DNA of 64,000 nt from Ascarosepion bandense (Eukaryota; Mollusca; Cephalopoda; Sepiida; Sepiidae): positions 219,501-283,500 of the forward strand of contig JBBBDQ010001945.1 in the NCBI GenBank assembly GCA_037127315.1. Direction: 5' to 3'. Position 1 is the stretch's first letter; each line of letters starts with the position of its first letter. The position numbers and the translations under genes are program-made. The notes under the pieces were generated by a model that searched no databases, was not told the DNA's origin, and was given only the letters and a program-made list of their open reading frames with translations. This document shows positions 33,059 to 46,400 of the stretch, in pieces.

Positions 33059-33690
33059 CTGGTTCATCACTAAAGATGCAGTTAAAATGACTGGCTTCCT
33101 GTACTGTTCTAATAAGTCCCTGACTATTCATGCTATCCTTTATCTTTTTAGTAAGATCAGGCCAAACTTAAAGTACTGTTGCCATATCTGGTCCAGACCT
33201 CACTCTCCAGTCTTGATAGAATTAGAAAGCATATCTGAAGTCTTGCTAGAGAAGAATTATATTCCACTCTCCAACCTCTATCCCACTGATAGGATGTACT
33301 AAGTCTCACATTGAAACCGATAAAATGTAACTGCAATTTCTACTCCAACAACTTCCAACAAATGTAACTGCAATTTCTACTCCAACAACTTCCTGTCTAT
33401 GGAATTCCCTTCCATATGATTGCTTCCCCAACAGCCACAATCTCCAGGAGTTTAAATGTAAGGTCAATAGACACCTCCTAACACACTAACCTGCTCCCAT
33501 TCTCTCAAACACTCTTCCCATCTACCCAATCCTCAGCCTCGGTATCCTTACCCATCTATCACCCTCCTTCTGACATTTCCTATATCTAACCACTCTTTTG
33601 CTTCACCTTCCCCTATATAACCCCCTGCACAATAGTGGCAGTGGACTGCCTTGCTTGGGGTGAAATGATTAAAAACAAAAAGAACTACCA

Positions 33691-34185
33691 TGGTAAGTAT
33701 CACCTGGTTATACCATTCCCTTCATGACTAGCACCTACCATACCACTTAGTAGCAAACCAATAGTGCTCTGTCTGTGTTCCATTGGCAAGAAGTAAATTC
33801 TGCTCAAAAATTTTTTTTCCATGAACCACTGATCTATGGAACAACTCCCAAAAGAATATTTCCTCAGTCATTACAATCTTGATCTGCTCAAGTCTAGAGT
33901 CAACTGTTATCTTCCTCTCCTACCCAAATAAACTACCCCCCCTTTAAAGTAACCCACTAATCTTGAGTGGCCTCTGAGCATTTTACAGGTGAACCATATT
34001 GTTAAAAAGAAAACAATGGACATGCAGATATCATCACTTTACTCTTGTTAAGTTTTACCTTTCTTCCACACCCAATGATAAATAGTATAAAGCAGGTTCA
34101 GTATTTCTCTACCACCTAGCTGTATGAATTCAACAAGAATGCTATCAGGCATGTACATACATACATACATACATACATGCATGCA

Positions 34186-34216
<31 letters not shown>

Positions 34217-34643
34217 GCACATATACATTTATATATATAAAAGTAGATAGGATTAATACAAATAAAATGTGTTACTTGATTGATACTATATTCAGAAACT
34301 CAATTCTGGAGTTTTGTAGAGAAATCATTTACTAATCCTTTTATCCATTCATCAGGAGGTTTCAGCAATTGATTCTATAGTCTCCTGATGTATGGACAGA
34401 ACAATTTTATTTGTTTAACCCTATTAATGTTCTGTCTCTGATATCAAGTACTTTATGGCAAAAACTGCTTGTCTTAAAATTACTTTTTTTGAGATTTCCA
34501 TTAACTGACAATATTTGTGGCTTCATACCATCTTTGTTATCACTATCCTATAAATAGATATACAAATGAATAGTTAGGTGTAGTTTCATTTGCACATATT
34601 TTTTATTGCTATAAATATTATGTAGCAGGCAAGGTATTTATAT
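33691..34643. other. intergenic DNA with (CATA)n tract
   Basis: Some LINE-A-like wording may continue near 33700-33990 (for example NHWSMEQLPKE-like), but it is too decayed to call firmly. A (CATA)n tract lies at 34155-34214. No gene. Confidence 0.5.
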
Positions 34644-34645
34644 TA

Positions 34646-35303
34646 GACCGTCCTAAAAGTTCGTAAACACTTGCGAAATGAGTCTATCTGGTCCAGCACA
34701 ATTGAGACAAGTGATGGTTTCAAAAAGGGCAAGAGACACCGTCGGTTCCAAAACATGATCGATTCGGCAAGTCATGTTGTGCATTTGGTGGAACTTTGAA
34801 GGAATCGTGCATTTTGAGTTGGTTCCAAATGGTTCTGCCATCAGTGCCGAACTTTACTGTCAGCAAATTGAGCGGGTCTACGAAGAGTTGAAGCAAAAGT
34901 ACCTGACTCTGATCAACCGAAAGCGTGCTGTGATGCAGCAGGACAATGCCAAACCACACACCAGGAAGACCAAAGACAAGTTTGAGGAGCTGGATGGCGT
35001 TGAGGTTCTGCCACATCCAGCCTACAGTCCTGGCTGTGCTTCATCAGATTACGGCCTTTTCTGTTCAATGCAACACTTTCTGAAGGGCCACTGATTCAAC
35101 TCATTTGATGAAGTCGAGGAAGTGTGTCAAGATTTCTTTGATTTGAAGCTGGATGAATGGTACTTTGACCAGATCTGAAAGCTTGCAGATCGATGGCAGA
35201 AAGTCTTGGAAAATGATGGTCTTTATTTTGAGCAATAATTTTTGCTGTTTTTGCAAGTAAAATTTCAATTTTTTGCAAGTGTTTACGAACTTTTGGGACA
35301 ACC
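34646..35303 (+). mobile_element. mariner element with internal deletion
   Basis: The terminal repeats share TCCNAAAAGTTCGTAAACAC followed by TTGC. The flanking TA dinucleotides are at 34644-34645 and 35304-35305. The 658-bp length is about half of a normal mariner. The open frame starting at 34774 reads MLCIWWNFEGIVHFEL, then SAISAELYCQQIERV, then VMQQDNAKPH, LPHPAYSPG and SSDYGLF, with a stop at about 35094. After that stop the frame continues with FDEVEEVCQDFF and ADRWQKVLENDG. From the Asp of QQD to the Asp of SDY there are exactly 34 residues, the D34D signature of mariner. The N-terminal DNA-binding domain and the first catalytic Asp are missing, so it is not functional. Confidence 0.93.
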
Positions 35304-35305
35304 TA

Positions 35306-36598
35306 ATATAATTTTAAAAAGAAACTTTTTCATTTATACACATATACTTAAATATATGCATGCATACACAAAGAAATATATATAAATATATATAGATGCA
35401 TTTAGATATATATTTCTTATAGATATTATATTGTCTTTTTTTTAAGGAAAATGAATGTTCACCAGTTAAAGATCAAGAGCACTAGTAAAGAAAATCTACC
35501 TTTCTAAAGAAATCAAATTGTATTAAATGACTTTTGAACAAAATGTGCCTTACTATTTGGCCACAGGAAATGATCACAGCAAAGCAAGACTCAATTATAC
35601 TATTTAAGAAATGCACATCTCTCATATTTTGAAATCTATATCTGCTAACTTAATTTTTTTTACGCCTGAGATAGAATATTAAAGCAACTAATTTCTAGGC
35701 AATTAATAAATATTCTTAATCCAACAGTGTAACAATTTTAGTAATAGGAAGTATTACTATTGTCAGCTAAAAATATCCATATGTATAAAACTATATATAT
35801 ATATAGAGAGAGAGAGATAGATAGATAGATATTAATTGCATGTCTGCAAAATCTTATTTTGTCATTTATTACTATGAAGTTAAATTGTCACTTTTGCCAC
35901 TCTGTAATTTTTTGAAATTAATGTTATACTAAATTTACTTTATTCAGACACAGCATTTTGCCAAGTCTGGTACAAGGCCACATTTTTGGAGCATCCATTG
36001 GAGATACATTTGGCAAACTTTATTGAATAAATAAAATATATTATGGTGATTAAAATAAAAACTGACCCCATTAAAAAAAATTGATACCAATTTTAACAAA
36101 GACAGAATCAATTAACCTTTGAAGTTGCCATTGTAAAATTAGCTATTTACTATAAAATTAGAGGTGAATAATTAACTGTTATTAATTGTTGAAACAGTAA
36201 TTAATGCTTTATGCGTAAGTTTTTTATTACTCTTGATATTTGTTTCATTTTGTATTATAACTTTTTTAAGACATTTATTTTTATTTTAACTGAATAAATG
36301 CAAATACAGCAATATAGAAAAAGAACAAATGAACAATAAATATTTTGATTAGTGATTTTTGATAATAGATAATATTTTTGCTTTTGGTGAAAACTAACAG
36401 CAGCATCTTCAAATCTGTAAATATATCATTATTTTTGGTGTTATTTTTTTTTAATTCTTCTCTATTAAGCATAGGGAGACTTTTTGGCAATCCTCTTTTC
36501 CAGACTTCCTTCATTAAAGGAATCATTGTAATCATCAAATTGGGCCTGAAAATATAAATAAAAGAAAATATATATTTGTATACATATAAATACATGAA
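35306..36598. other. AT-rich intergenic DNA
   Basis: No gene. A short TA/GA/GATA tract lies at about 35792-35831. Otherwise unrecognised. Confidence 0.6.
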
Positions 36599-38345
36599 TC
36601 AGTGACTGTGGATTCTTAACCCACTTTATATACATTAAATTTATGCAAAAATGATTAAACATTAAATTTCTTTTATTGTCAATGTATAAAAGAATGGTTA
36701 AATTATTTGTATTTGTGGTAACAAAATAAGCATATCCCATCACTTCTATCACTTGTAACCATCAACTATAATAAAAAAGACATTTTCAGTGCTAAAGCTG
36801 ATAGTCAACTAAATCTGTGTATAATTCTGTGGCAGATAGGAAATTAAGAATTGAAATCAACTTTCTTCTTCATTTTTACAAAAATTCATAATGACATGTG
36901 AAATTCTGGTTTTGCCAAATGGAAAAAGGATTGACCACATGCTTAAAGAAAAAGTCAAAAGTAGATGTTGAATTGATTTTCTGACTAATGGAGTCAATTT
37001 GCAAGACCATAAATACTTCACGATCTAGTGCGAAAAATCTAAATACTATAAATAATTTGGTCAGCGTCAGCCAGTCACTAAGATGGGAGTAGCGAGAGAC
37101 ACAACTAAAATGTAATGGGAGAAGCTTCAAGTAACCCAAACATTTGGCCTTTTTCTCCTTATGTGCTGATTCCTTTTACTTCCTCTTCTCCATCCAAAGA
37201 CATTCCTACCAAGCAAAGACTTATACATATGTACGTACTCTTTCCAATAGATTACTACTACAAACATTTCTTGATACCCTTAACTTTCTCATTGAACATT
37301 AATTTCTACCACAATTCATGTTATTCTTTCCTTTTAATGAAGTTCTATTTTAACATGAAAAATGTATATTTTTATTCTTACACTATTCCACACAACCAAC
37401 CTTCTGATGAAAATCTGATAAAAACCTTGACTGTAAAAATCAGTGACTGTGGATTCTTAACCCACTTTATATACATTAAATTTATGCAAAAATGATTAAA
37501 CATTAAATTTCTTTTATTGTCAATGTATAAAAGAATGGTTAAATTATTTGTATTTGTGGTAACAAAATAAGCATATCCCATCACTTCTATCACTTGTAAC
37601 CATCAACTATAATAAAAAAAGACATTTTCAGTGCTAAAGCTGATAGTCAACTAAATCTGTGTATAATTCTGTGGCAGACAGGAAATTAAGAATTAAAATC
37701 AACATTCTTCTTCATTTTTACAAAAATTCATAATGACATGTGAAATTCTGGTTTTGCCAAATGGAAAAAGGATTGACCACGTGCTTAAAGAAAAAGTCGA
37801 AACCAGATTTTGACTTTTTCGCAAGTAAATGTTAAATTGATTTTCTGACCAATTGAAACAATTTGCAAGACTGAAAAGGACTTAGCAATCCAGTGCAAAA
37901 AATCTAAATTGGAGTAGATAGATCTATCTATCACCTGGTTCACACTCCACCCACATCTATTGAACAGGTGAAGAGGCTCATCCCTTGTTTCCTGTTTAGG
38001 ATGTGGTTTCCAGTTTTTCTCTTTTTCAATCTTTTCACTTTTCTTTTTTTTTTTCCAATTGGAGTAGATAGACTACCAAACAAATGCTGATACATACATA
38101 CATACATACATACATACACATGAACTTTTTCCAACAAAGTACTATTATGAACATTTCTTGATACCCTTAACTTTCTCATTGAACATTAATTTCTACCAGA
38201 ATTCTTGTTATTCTTTTCTTTTAATAAATTTCTATTTTAACATGAAAAATGTATATTTTTATTCTTCCACTATTTCACACTATTCTACACATTCCAACCT
38301 GCCAACAACCAACCTTCTGATGAAAACCTTCTGATGATGATAATT
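36599..38345. repeat. ~841-bp tandem duplication
   Basis: CAGTGACTGTGGATTCTTAA starts at about 36600 and again at 37441. The first ~360 bp of each unit are almost identical, and the ends of both units share CATTTCTTGATACCCTTAAC and CCAACCTTCTGATGAAAA. Unit 2 has a 134-bp insertion and other small changes. The short open frames here have no protein-like features. Confidence 0.9.
37907..38072. mobile_element. 134-bp insertion with 16-bp direct repeats
   Basis: AATTGGAGTAGATAGA occurs at 37907-37922 and 38057-38072, flanking 134 bp absent from unit 1 of the surrounding duplication. The insert ends in a T-run (38045-38054) and starts TCTATCTATC. It looks like a small retroposed sequence of unknown type. 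Confidence 0.5.
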
Positions 38346-38806
38346 CTGGATAAAACGTGTAAGTTGCAGGAAGTTTGGCTATGTATGACACAAGGCCAAA
38401 TCAAATTGAGTGCATTGCAAAAACAAAGCATAAACAGAAGATTGTAATGATTTTTACTGGACCAATACTGTTAAAAGACTCTCACTATGACTTTCACTAT
38501 AAAGTAATTTCTTCATAATAAAAGAAGAGGCATAGATAGAAAAGAATATTTAAACTATCTGCACCCCTTTACATCAGCCATCGCAACATTTACTATTACA
38601 CTTAGGGATGATTAGCATTTAAAAATAATAATTATAATACAAATTCTATAAATAGTAAAAGGTTTGACTTTGAAGAAAGGATGTGAAAGGAGATATTTAC
38701 ATATGGTTTAATTAAACAATATTATTAATTAATACTTATTAATTTCCATTTTTCATATTCATCTTTTTTTTAATACAGTCCTGATATCATATTTAAATTC
38801 TTTTAT
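38346..38806. other. AT-rich interval
   Basis: Nothing recognised. Confidence 0.5.
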
Positions 38807-39060
38807 TATTTCACTCCAAGCAAAGCAATAACAACACTAAGATAAAAGAAAGGTTACTGAGTGTAAGAAAATATGAAAAAAAGAAAGCAAAAAGTAAATA
38901 TTATTAAGTAGATAGAAAAATGAAGAAAAAAAAGGAATTAAAAGGAGAGAGAATAATGATTGATGCTAAATTTAAATTTTTGAAGGATAAAAAATTGACT
39001 GGAAAGCAAAATCATGGAAGAAAATTCCACAAGTGAGAAGTGAAAGTTTCAGTTTTGTTT
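38807..39060 (-). pseudogene. LINE-A 3' end, decayed
   Basis: On the plus strand it starts TTTCACTCCAAGCAAAGCAA, the complement of the LINE-A end (TTGCTTGGGGTGAAA). At its far end, on the minus strand, it has ACTTGTGGAATTTTCTTCC, matching the RLWNSLP codons of other copies. The middle is A-rich and eroded. Confidence 0.55.
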
Positions 39061-39244
39061 AACAGCATATCAACAACCGTGGGTTATTTAATACCAAAAT
39101 GGTGGGATTGTAAGGTATTTTTTAATGTTTTGTTATAGTGAAAAGTTGACATAGTTAGATTTTAATGAAATTATTTTGTTTTTATTTTATTTTTTTATTT
39201 TAGAAAACTGTCTTCTAGTTTTGTGTTTGAAAATGTATTGCTGG

Positions 39245-39448
39245 TAATATTTTTCCTTCAAAAATGTATATATTTCTATAAAGGTCATAGTGTTTTGACC
39301 CTAGTTTGGGGGTTAACAATTTGCTCATAGCTTGGACCCTAACAGGTGCTACCACTCTGGGTCAGGGTGGATCTGGCAAAAAAAGCAATAAAGAGGTGGT
39401 TTCATGCTCCTCACAATCTCTCAATCATAGGCGTTCATGCCAGATGCA
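39245..39448 (+). repeat. dispersed repeat at the left edge of the 137-bp satellite
   Basis: Matches 63735-63950: TTCAAAAATGTATAT, TAGTGTTTTGACC, CCCTAACAGGTGCTACCACT and CAGGGTGG occur in the same order. Here it leads straight into the first satellite monomer. The class is unknown. Confidence 0.75.
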
Positions 39449-39649
39449 GTTTACCAATCTCATATTCATAAAGGTACCAAAGAAGAAAACTCATCGGAAC
39501 AATTAACATGAAAATATTTATAGAAAAGGCAAAGGGAAGCTACATTAAAGCAGTGGGAAAGTGATAAGATTATGAGATGTTACTGCCAATCTCGTATTCA
39601 TAAAGTCTAGGGACCAAAGAGGAAAGCTCATCAAAACCATTACCATGAA

Positions 39650-40200
39650 AATATTTATAGAAAAGGCAAAGGGAAGCTACATTAGGTCAGTGGGAAAGTG
39701 ATAAGATTATGAGATGTTACTGCCAATCTCGTATTCATAAAGTCTAGGTACCAAAGAGGAAAGCTCATCAGAACAATTACCATGAAAATATTTACAGAAA
39801 AGGCAAAGGGAAGCTATATAAGGGCAGTGGGAAAATGATAAGATTAGGGAGATGTTGCTGCCAATCTCATATTCAAAAAGTATAGGTACCAAACCAAAAA
39901 TCTCCCAAGAACCATTACCATGAAAATATTTATAGAAAAGGCAAAGGGAAGCTACATTAGGTCAGTGGGAAAGTGATAAGATTATGAGATGTTACTGCCA
40001 ATCTCGTATTCATAAAGTCTAGGTACCAAAGAGGAAAGCTCATCAGAACAATTACCATGAAAATATTTACAGAAAAGGCAAAGGGAAGCTATATAAGGGC
40101 AGTGGGAAAATGATAAGATTAGGGAGATGTTGCTGCCAATCTCATATTCAAAAAGTATAGGTACCAAACCAAAAATCTCCCAAGAACCATTACCATGAAA
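39650..40200. repeat. 275-bp dimer repeat in the satellite
   Basis: The sequence at 39707-39892 recurs exactly 275 bp on at 39982-40167. Confidence 0.85.
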
Positions 40201-41339
40201 ATATTTATAGAAAAGGAAAAGGGAAGCTACATTAGGGCAGTGGGAAAGGGATAAGATTATGAGATGTTACTACCAATCTCATATTCATAAAGTCTAGGTA
40301 CCAAGCAGGAAACCTTATCAGAAAAATAGCCATGAAAATATTTATAGAAAAGGCAAAGGGAAGCTTCATTAGGGCAGTGGGAAAGTGATGAGATTATGAG
40401 ATGTCACTGCCAATCTCGTATTCATAAAGTCTAGGTACCAAGCAGGAAAGCTCATCAGAACAATAGCCATGAAAAAATTTATAGAAAAGGCAAAGGGAAG
40501 CTACATTAGGGCAGTGGGAAAGTAATAAGATTATGAGATGTTACTGCCAATCTGGTATTCATAAAGTCTAGGTACCAAAGAGGAAAGTTCATCAGAAGAA
40601 TTAGCATGAAAATATTTATTGAAAAGGCAAAGGAAAGCTACATTAGGGCAGTGGGAAATTGATAAGATTATGAGATGTTACTGCCACTCTCGTATTCATA
40701 AAGTCTAGGTACCAAAGAGGAAAGTTCATCAGATGAATTAGCATGAAAATATTTATAGAAAAGGCAAATGGAAGCTACATTAGGGCAGTGGGAAATTGAT
40801 AAGTTTATGAGATGTTAATGCCAATCATGTACTCATAAAGTCTAGGTACCAAAGAGGAAAGCTCATCAGAACAATTACCATGAAAATATTTATAGAAAAA
40901 GCAAAGGGAATTACATTAGGGCAGGGAGAAAGTGATAAGATTATGAGATGTTAATGCCAATCTTGTACTCATAAAGTCTAGGTGCCAAAGAGGAAAGCTC
41001 ATCAGAAAAATTACCATGAAAATATTTATAGAAAAGGCAAAGTGAAGCAACATTGGGGCAGTGGGAAAGTGATAAGATTATGAGATGTTAATGACAATCT
41101 GTTATTCATAAAGTCTAGGTACCAAAGAGGAAAATCACCAGAATAATTACCATGAAAATATTTATAGAAACTGCAAAGGGAAGCTACATTAAAGAAGTGG
41201 GAAAATGATAAGATTATGAGATGTTAATGCCAATCTTGTATTCATAAAGTCTAGATACCAAAGAGGAAATCTCTTCACAACAATTACCATGACAATATTT
41301 ATAGAAAAGGCAAAGGGAAGCTACATTAGGTCAGTGGGA

Positions 41340-43200
41340 AAGTGATAAGATTATGAGATGTTACTGTCAATCTCGTATTCATAAAGTCTAGGTCCCAAAC
41401 AGGAAAGCTCATCAGAACAATAAGAATGAAAATATTTATAGAAAAGGCAAAGGGAATTTACATTAGGGGAGTGGGAAAGTGATAAAGTTATGAGATGTTA
41501 CTACCAATCTCATATTCATAAAGTCTAGGTACCAAGCAGGAAACCTTATCAGAACAATAGCCATGAAAATGTTTATAGAAAAGGCAAAGGGAAGCTTCAT
41601 TAGGGCAGTGAGAAAGTGATGAGATTATGAGATGTCACTGCCAATCTCATATTCATAAAGTCTAGGTACCAAGCAGGAAAGCTCATCAGAACAATAGCCA
41701 TGAAAAAATTTATAGAAAAGGCAAAGGGAAGCTACATTAGGGCAGTGGGAAAGTGATAAGATTATGAGATGTTACTGCCACTCTCGTATTCATAAATTTT
41801 AGGTACCCAAGAGGAAAGCTCATCGGAAGAATTACCATGAAAATATTTATAGAAAAGGCAAAGGGAAGCTACATTAAAGAAGTGGGAAATTGATAAGATT
41901 ATGAGATATTAATGCCAATCTCGTATTCATAAAGTCTAGGTACCAAGAGGAAAGCTCATCAGAACAATTATGATGAAAATATTTATAGAAAAGGCAAAGG
42001 GAAGCTACATTAGGGCAGTGGGACAGTGATAAGATTATGAGATTTTAATGCTAATCTCATATACATCAAGCGAAGGTCCTAAAGAGGAAAGCCCAACAGA
42101 ACAATTACTATGAAAATATTTATAAAAAAGGCAAATGGAAGCTACATTAGGGCAGTGGCAAATTGATAAGTTTATGAGATGTTAATGCCAATCACGTATT
42201 CATAAAGTCTAGGTACCAAAGAGGAAAGCTCATCAGAACAATTACCATGAAAATATTTATAGAAAAGGCAAAGGGAAGTTACATTAGGGCAGGGGGAAAG
42301 TGATAAGATTATGAGATGTTACTGTCAATCTCGTATTCATAAAGTCTAGGTCCCAAACAGGAAAGCTCATCAGAACAATAAGAATGAAAATATTTATAGA
42401 AAAGGCAAAGGGAATTTACATTAGGGGAGTGGGAAAGTGATAAAGTTATGAGATGTTACTACCAATCTCATATTCATAAAGTCTAGGTACCAAGCAGGAA
42501 ACCTTATCAGAACAATAGCCATGAAAATGTTTATAGAAAAGGCAAAGGGAAGCTTCATTAGGGCAGTGAGAAAGTGATGAGATTATGAGATGTCACTGCC
42601 AATCTCATATTCATAAAGTCTAGGTACCAAGCAGGAAAGCTCATCAGAACAATAGCCATGAAAAAATTTATAGAAAAGGCAAAGGGAAGCTACATTAGGG
42701 CAGTGGGAAAGTGATAAGATTATGAGATGTTACTGCCACTCTCGTATTCATAAATTTTAGGTACCCAAGAGGAAAGCTCATCGGAAGAATTACCATGAAA
42801 ATATTTATAGAAAAGGCAAAGGGAAGCTACATTAAAGAAGTGGGAAATTGATAAGATTATGAGATATTAATGCCAATCTCGTATTCATAAAGTCTAGGTA
42901 CCAAGAGGAAAGCTCATCAGAACAATTATGATGAAAATATTTATAGAAAAGGCAAAGGGAAGCTACATTAGGGCAGTGGGACAGTGATAAGATTATGAGA
43001 TTTTAATGCTAATCTCATATACATCAAGCGAAGGTCCTAAAGAGGAAAGCCCAACAGAACAATTACCATGAAAATATTTATAAAAAAGGCAAATGGAAGC
43101 TACATTAGGGCAGTGGCAAATTGATAAGTTTATGAGATGTTAATGCCAATCACGTATTCATAAAGTCTAGGTACCAAAGAGGAAAGCTCATCAGAACAAT
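41340..43200. repeat. 958-bp (7-monomer) duplication in the satellite
   Basis: TTACTGTCAATCTCGTATTC at 41361 recurs at 42319. Both are followed by the same series of variant monomers (GGTCCCAAACAGGAAAG, then ATACATCAAGCGAAGGTCC) to about 42240 and 43200. Confidence 0.85.
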
Positions 43201-43409
43201 TACCATGAAAATATTTATAGAAAAGGCAAAGGGAAGTTACATTAGGGCAGGGGGAAAGTGATAAGATTATGAGATGTTAATGCCAATCTTGTATTCACAA
43301 AGTCTAGGTGCCAAAGAGGAAAGCTCATCAGAAAAATTACCATGAAAATATTTATAGAAAAGGCAAAGGGAAGTTACATTAGGGCAGGGGGAAAGTGATA
43401 AGATTATGA

Positions 43410-46400
43410 GATGTTAATGCCAATCTTGTATTCACAGAGTCTAGGTGCCAAAGAGGAAAGCTCATCAGAAAAATTACCATGAAAATATTTATAGAAAAGG
43501 CAAAGTGAAACAACATTGGGGCAGTGGGAAAGTGATAAGATTATGAGATGTTACTGCCAATCTGTTATTCATAAAGTCGAGGTACCAAAGAGGAAAATCA
43601 CCAGAATAATAAGCTACATGAAAGAAGTTGGAAAATGATAAGATTATGAGATGTTAATGCCAATCTTGTATTCATAAAGTCTAGATACCAAAGAGGAAAT
43701 CTCTTCACAACAATTACCATGACAATATTTATAGAAAAGGCAAGGGGAAGCTATATTAGAGCAGTAGGAATGTGATAAGATTATGAAATGTTACTGCTAA
43801 TCTCATATTCATAAAGTCTAAGTACCAAAGAGGAAATCTCATCAGAAAAATTACCATGAAAATATTTATAGAAAAGGCAAAGGGAAGCTACATTAGGGCA
43901 GTGGGAAAGTGATAAGATTATGAGATGTTACTGCCAATCTCATATTCATAAAGTCTAGGTACCAAAGAGGAAAGCTCATCGGAACTATAACCATGAAAAT
44001 ATTTATAGAAAAGGCAAAAGGAAGCTACATTAGGGCTGTGGGAAAGTGATAAGCTTATGAGATGTTAGTGCAAAATCTCGTATTCATAAAGTCTAGGTAC
44101 CAAAGAGGAAAGCTTATCAGAACAATTTCCATGACAATATCTATAGAAAAGGCAAAGGTAAGCTACATTAGGGCAGTGGGAAAGTGTTAAGATTATGAGA
44201 TGTTACTGCCTATCTGTTATTCAGAAAGATTAGTTACCAAAGAGGAAAATCACCAGAATAATTACCTTGAAAATATTTATAGAAACGGCAAAGGGAGGCA
44301 ACATTGGGGCAGTGGGAAAGTGATAAGATTATGTGATGTTAATGCCCATCTTGTATTCATAAAGTCTAGATACCAAAGAGGAAATCTCATCAGACAATTA
44401 CCATGACAATATCTATAGAAAAGGCAAAGGAAAGCTACATTAGGGCAGTGGGAATGTGTTAAGAATATGAGATGTTACTGCCAATCTCGTATTCATAAAG
44501 TCTAGGTACCAAAGAGGAAATCTCATCAAACAATTACCATGACAATATCTATAGAAAAGGCAAAGGGAAGCTACATTAGGGCAGTGGGAATGTGTTAAGA
44601 ATATGAGATGTTACTGCCAATCTCGTATTCATAAAGTCTAGGTACCAAATAGGAAGCTTATCAGAACAATTACCATGAAAATATTTGTAGAAAAGGCAAA
44701 GTGAAGCAACATTGGGGCAGTGGGAAAGTGATAAGATTATGAGATTTTAATGCCAATCTCGTATTGCCATGAAAATATTTATAAAAGAGGCAAAGGGGAG
44801 CTATATTAGAGCAGTAGGAATATGATAAGAATATGAGATGTTACTGCCAATCTCGTATTCATAAAGTCTAGGTACCAAAGAGGAAAGCTCATCAGAAAAA
44901 TTACCATGAAAATATTTATAGAAAAGGCAAAGGGAAGTTACATTAGGGCAGGGGTAAGTAATAAGATTATGAGATGTTAATGCCAATCTTGTATTCATAA
45001 AGTCTAGGTGCCAAAGAGGAAAGCTCATCAGAAAAATTACCATGAAAATATTTATAGAAAAGGCAAAGTGAAACAACATTGGGGCAGTGGGAAAGTGATA
45101 AGATTATGAGATGTTACTGCCAATCTGTTATTCATAAAGTCGAGGTACCAAAGAGGAAAATCACCAGAATAATAAGCTACATGAAAGAAGTTGGAAAATG
45201 ATAAGATTATGAGATGTTAATGCCAATCTTGTATTCATAAAGTCTAGATACCAAAGAGGAAATCTCTTCACAACAATTACCATGACAATATTTATAGAAA
45301 AGGCAAGGGGAAGCTATATTAGAGCAGTAGGAATGTGATAAGATTATGAAATGTTACTGCTAATCTCATATTCATAAAGTCTAAGTACCAAAGAGGAAAT
45401 CTCATCAGAAAAATTACCATGAAAATATTTATAGAAAAGGCAAAGGGAAGCTACATTAGGGCAGTGGGAAAGTGATAAGATTATGAGATGTTACTGCCAA
45501 TCTCATATTCATAAAGTCTAGGTACCAAAGAGGAAAGCTCATCGGAACTATAACCATGAAAATATTTATAGAAAAGGCAAAAGGAAGCTACATTAGGGCT
45601 GTGGGAAAGTGATAAGCTTATGAGATGTTAGTGCAAAATCTCGTATTCATAAAGTCTAGGTACCAAAGAGGAAAGCTTATCAGAACAATTTCCATGACAA
45701 TATCTATAGAAAAGGCAAAGGTAAGCTACATTAGGGCAGTGGGAAAGTGTTAAGATTATGAGATGTTACTGCCTATCTGTTATTCAGAAAGATTAGTTAC
45801 CAAAGAGGAAAATCACCAGAATAATTACCTTGAAAATATTTATAGAAACGGCAAAGGGAGGCAACATTGGGGCAGTGGGAAAGTGATAAGATTATGTGAT
45901 GTTAATGCCCATCTTGTATTCATAAAGTCTAGATACCAAAGAGGAAATCTCATCAGACAATTACCATGACAATATCTATAGAAAAGGCAAAGGAAAGCTA
46001 CATTAGGGCAGTGGGAATGTGTTAAGAATATGAGATGTTACTGCCAATCTCGTATTCATAAAGTCTAGGTACCAAAGAGGAAATCTCATCAAACAATTAC
46101 CATGACAATATCTATAGAAAAGGCAAAGGGAAGCTACATTAGGGCAGTGGGAATGTGTTAAGAATATGAGATGTTACTGCCAATCTCGTATTCATAAAGT
46201 CTAGGTACCAAATAGGAAGCTTATCAGAACAATTACCATGAAAATATTTGTAGAAAAGGCAAAGTGAAGCAACATTGGGGCAGTGGGAAAGTGATAAGAT
46301 TATGAGATTTTAATGCCAATCTCGTATTGCCATGAAAATATTTATAAAAGAGGCAAAGGGGAGCTATATTAGAGCAGTAGGAATATGATAAGAATATGAG

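Larger units (their letters stand above)
29750..33690 (+). pseudogene. LINE-A (jockey-like) with two nested insertions
   Basis: An old LINE readable in pieces. Endonuclease C-terminal half, about 29900-30200: LSIAYDLTQIIEEPT, then NLLNLFLATCPDKF. Linker, about 30370-30760: SCEFWKITNEI, VAVPIIINGHKVIS. Reverse transcriptase fingers, about 30960-31260: PDKIPVVVLKNI, LFEAIISKKVLEHL, DEQYRF. Palm, about 31830-32200: SFNKVWHKGLLHKFS, GITGRVF, a GVPQGS-like stretch, and YADG (YADD with the last Asp changed). Thumb, 33060-33300: KYCCHIWSR. C-terminus: CLWNSLPYDCFPNS, then NRHLLTH and a stop near 33487, followed by the 3' end TTGGGGTGAAATGATT. A second LINE 3' fragment (31262-31825) splits fingers from palm, and a Tc1-like element (32411-33058) splits palm from thumb. 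Stops and frameshifts throughout; it is dead. Confidence 0.85.

Noticed and set aside
34155..34214. (CATA)n tract as a regulatory site
   Set aside because: Plain microsatellite; nothing around it suggests a promoter.
37115..37495. 126-residue plus-strand open frame
   Set aside because: It crosses the junction of the 841-bp tandem duplication and is not kept in unit 2; no domain seen.
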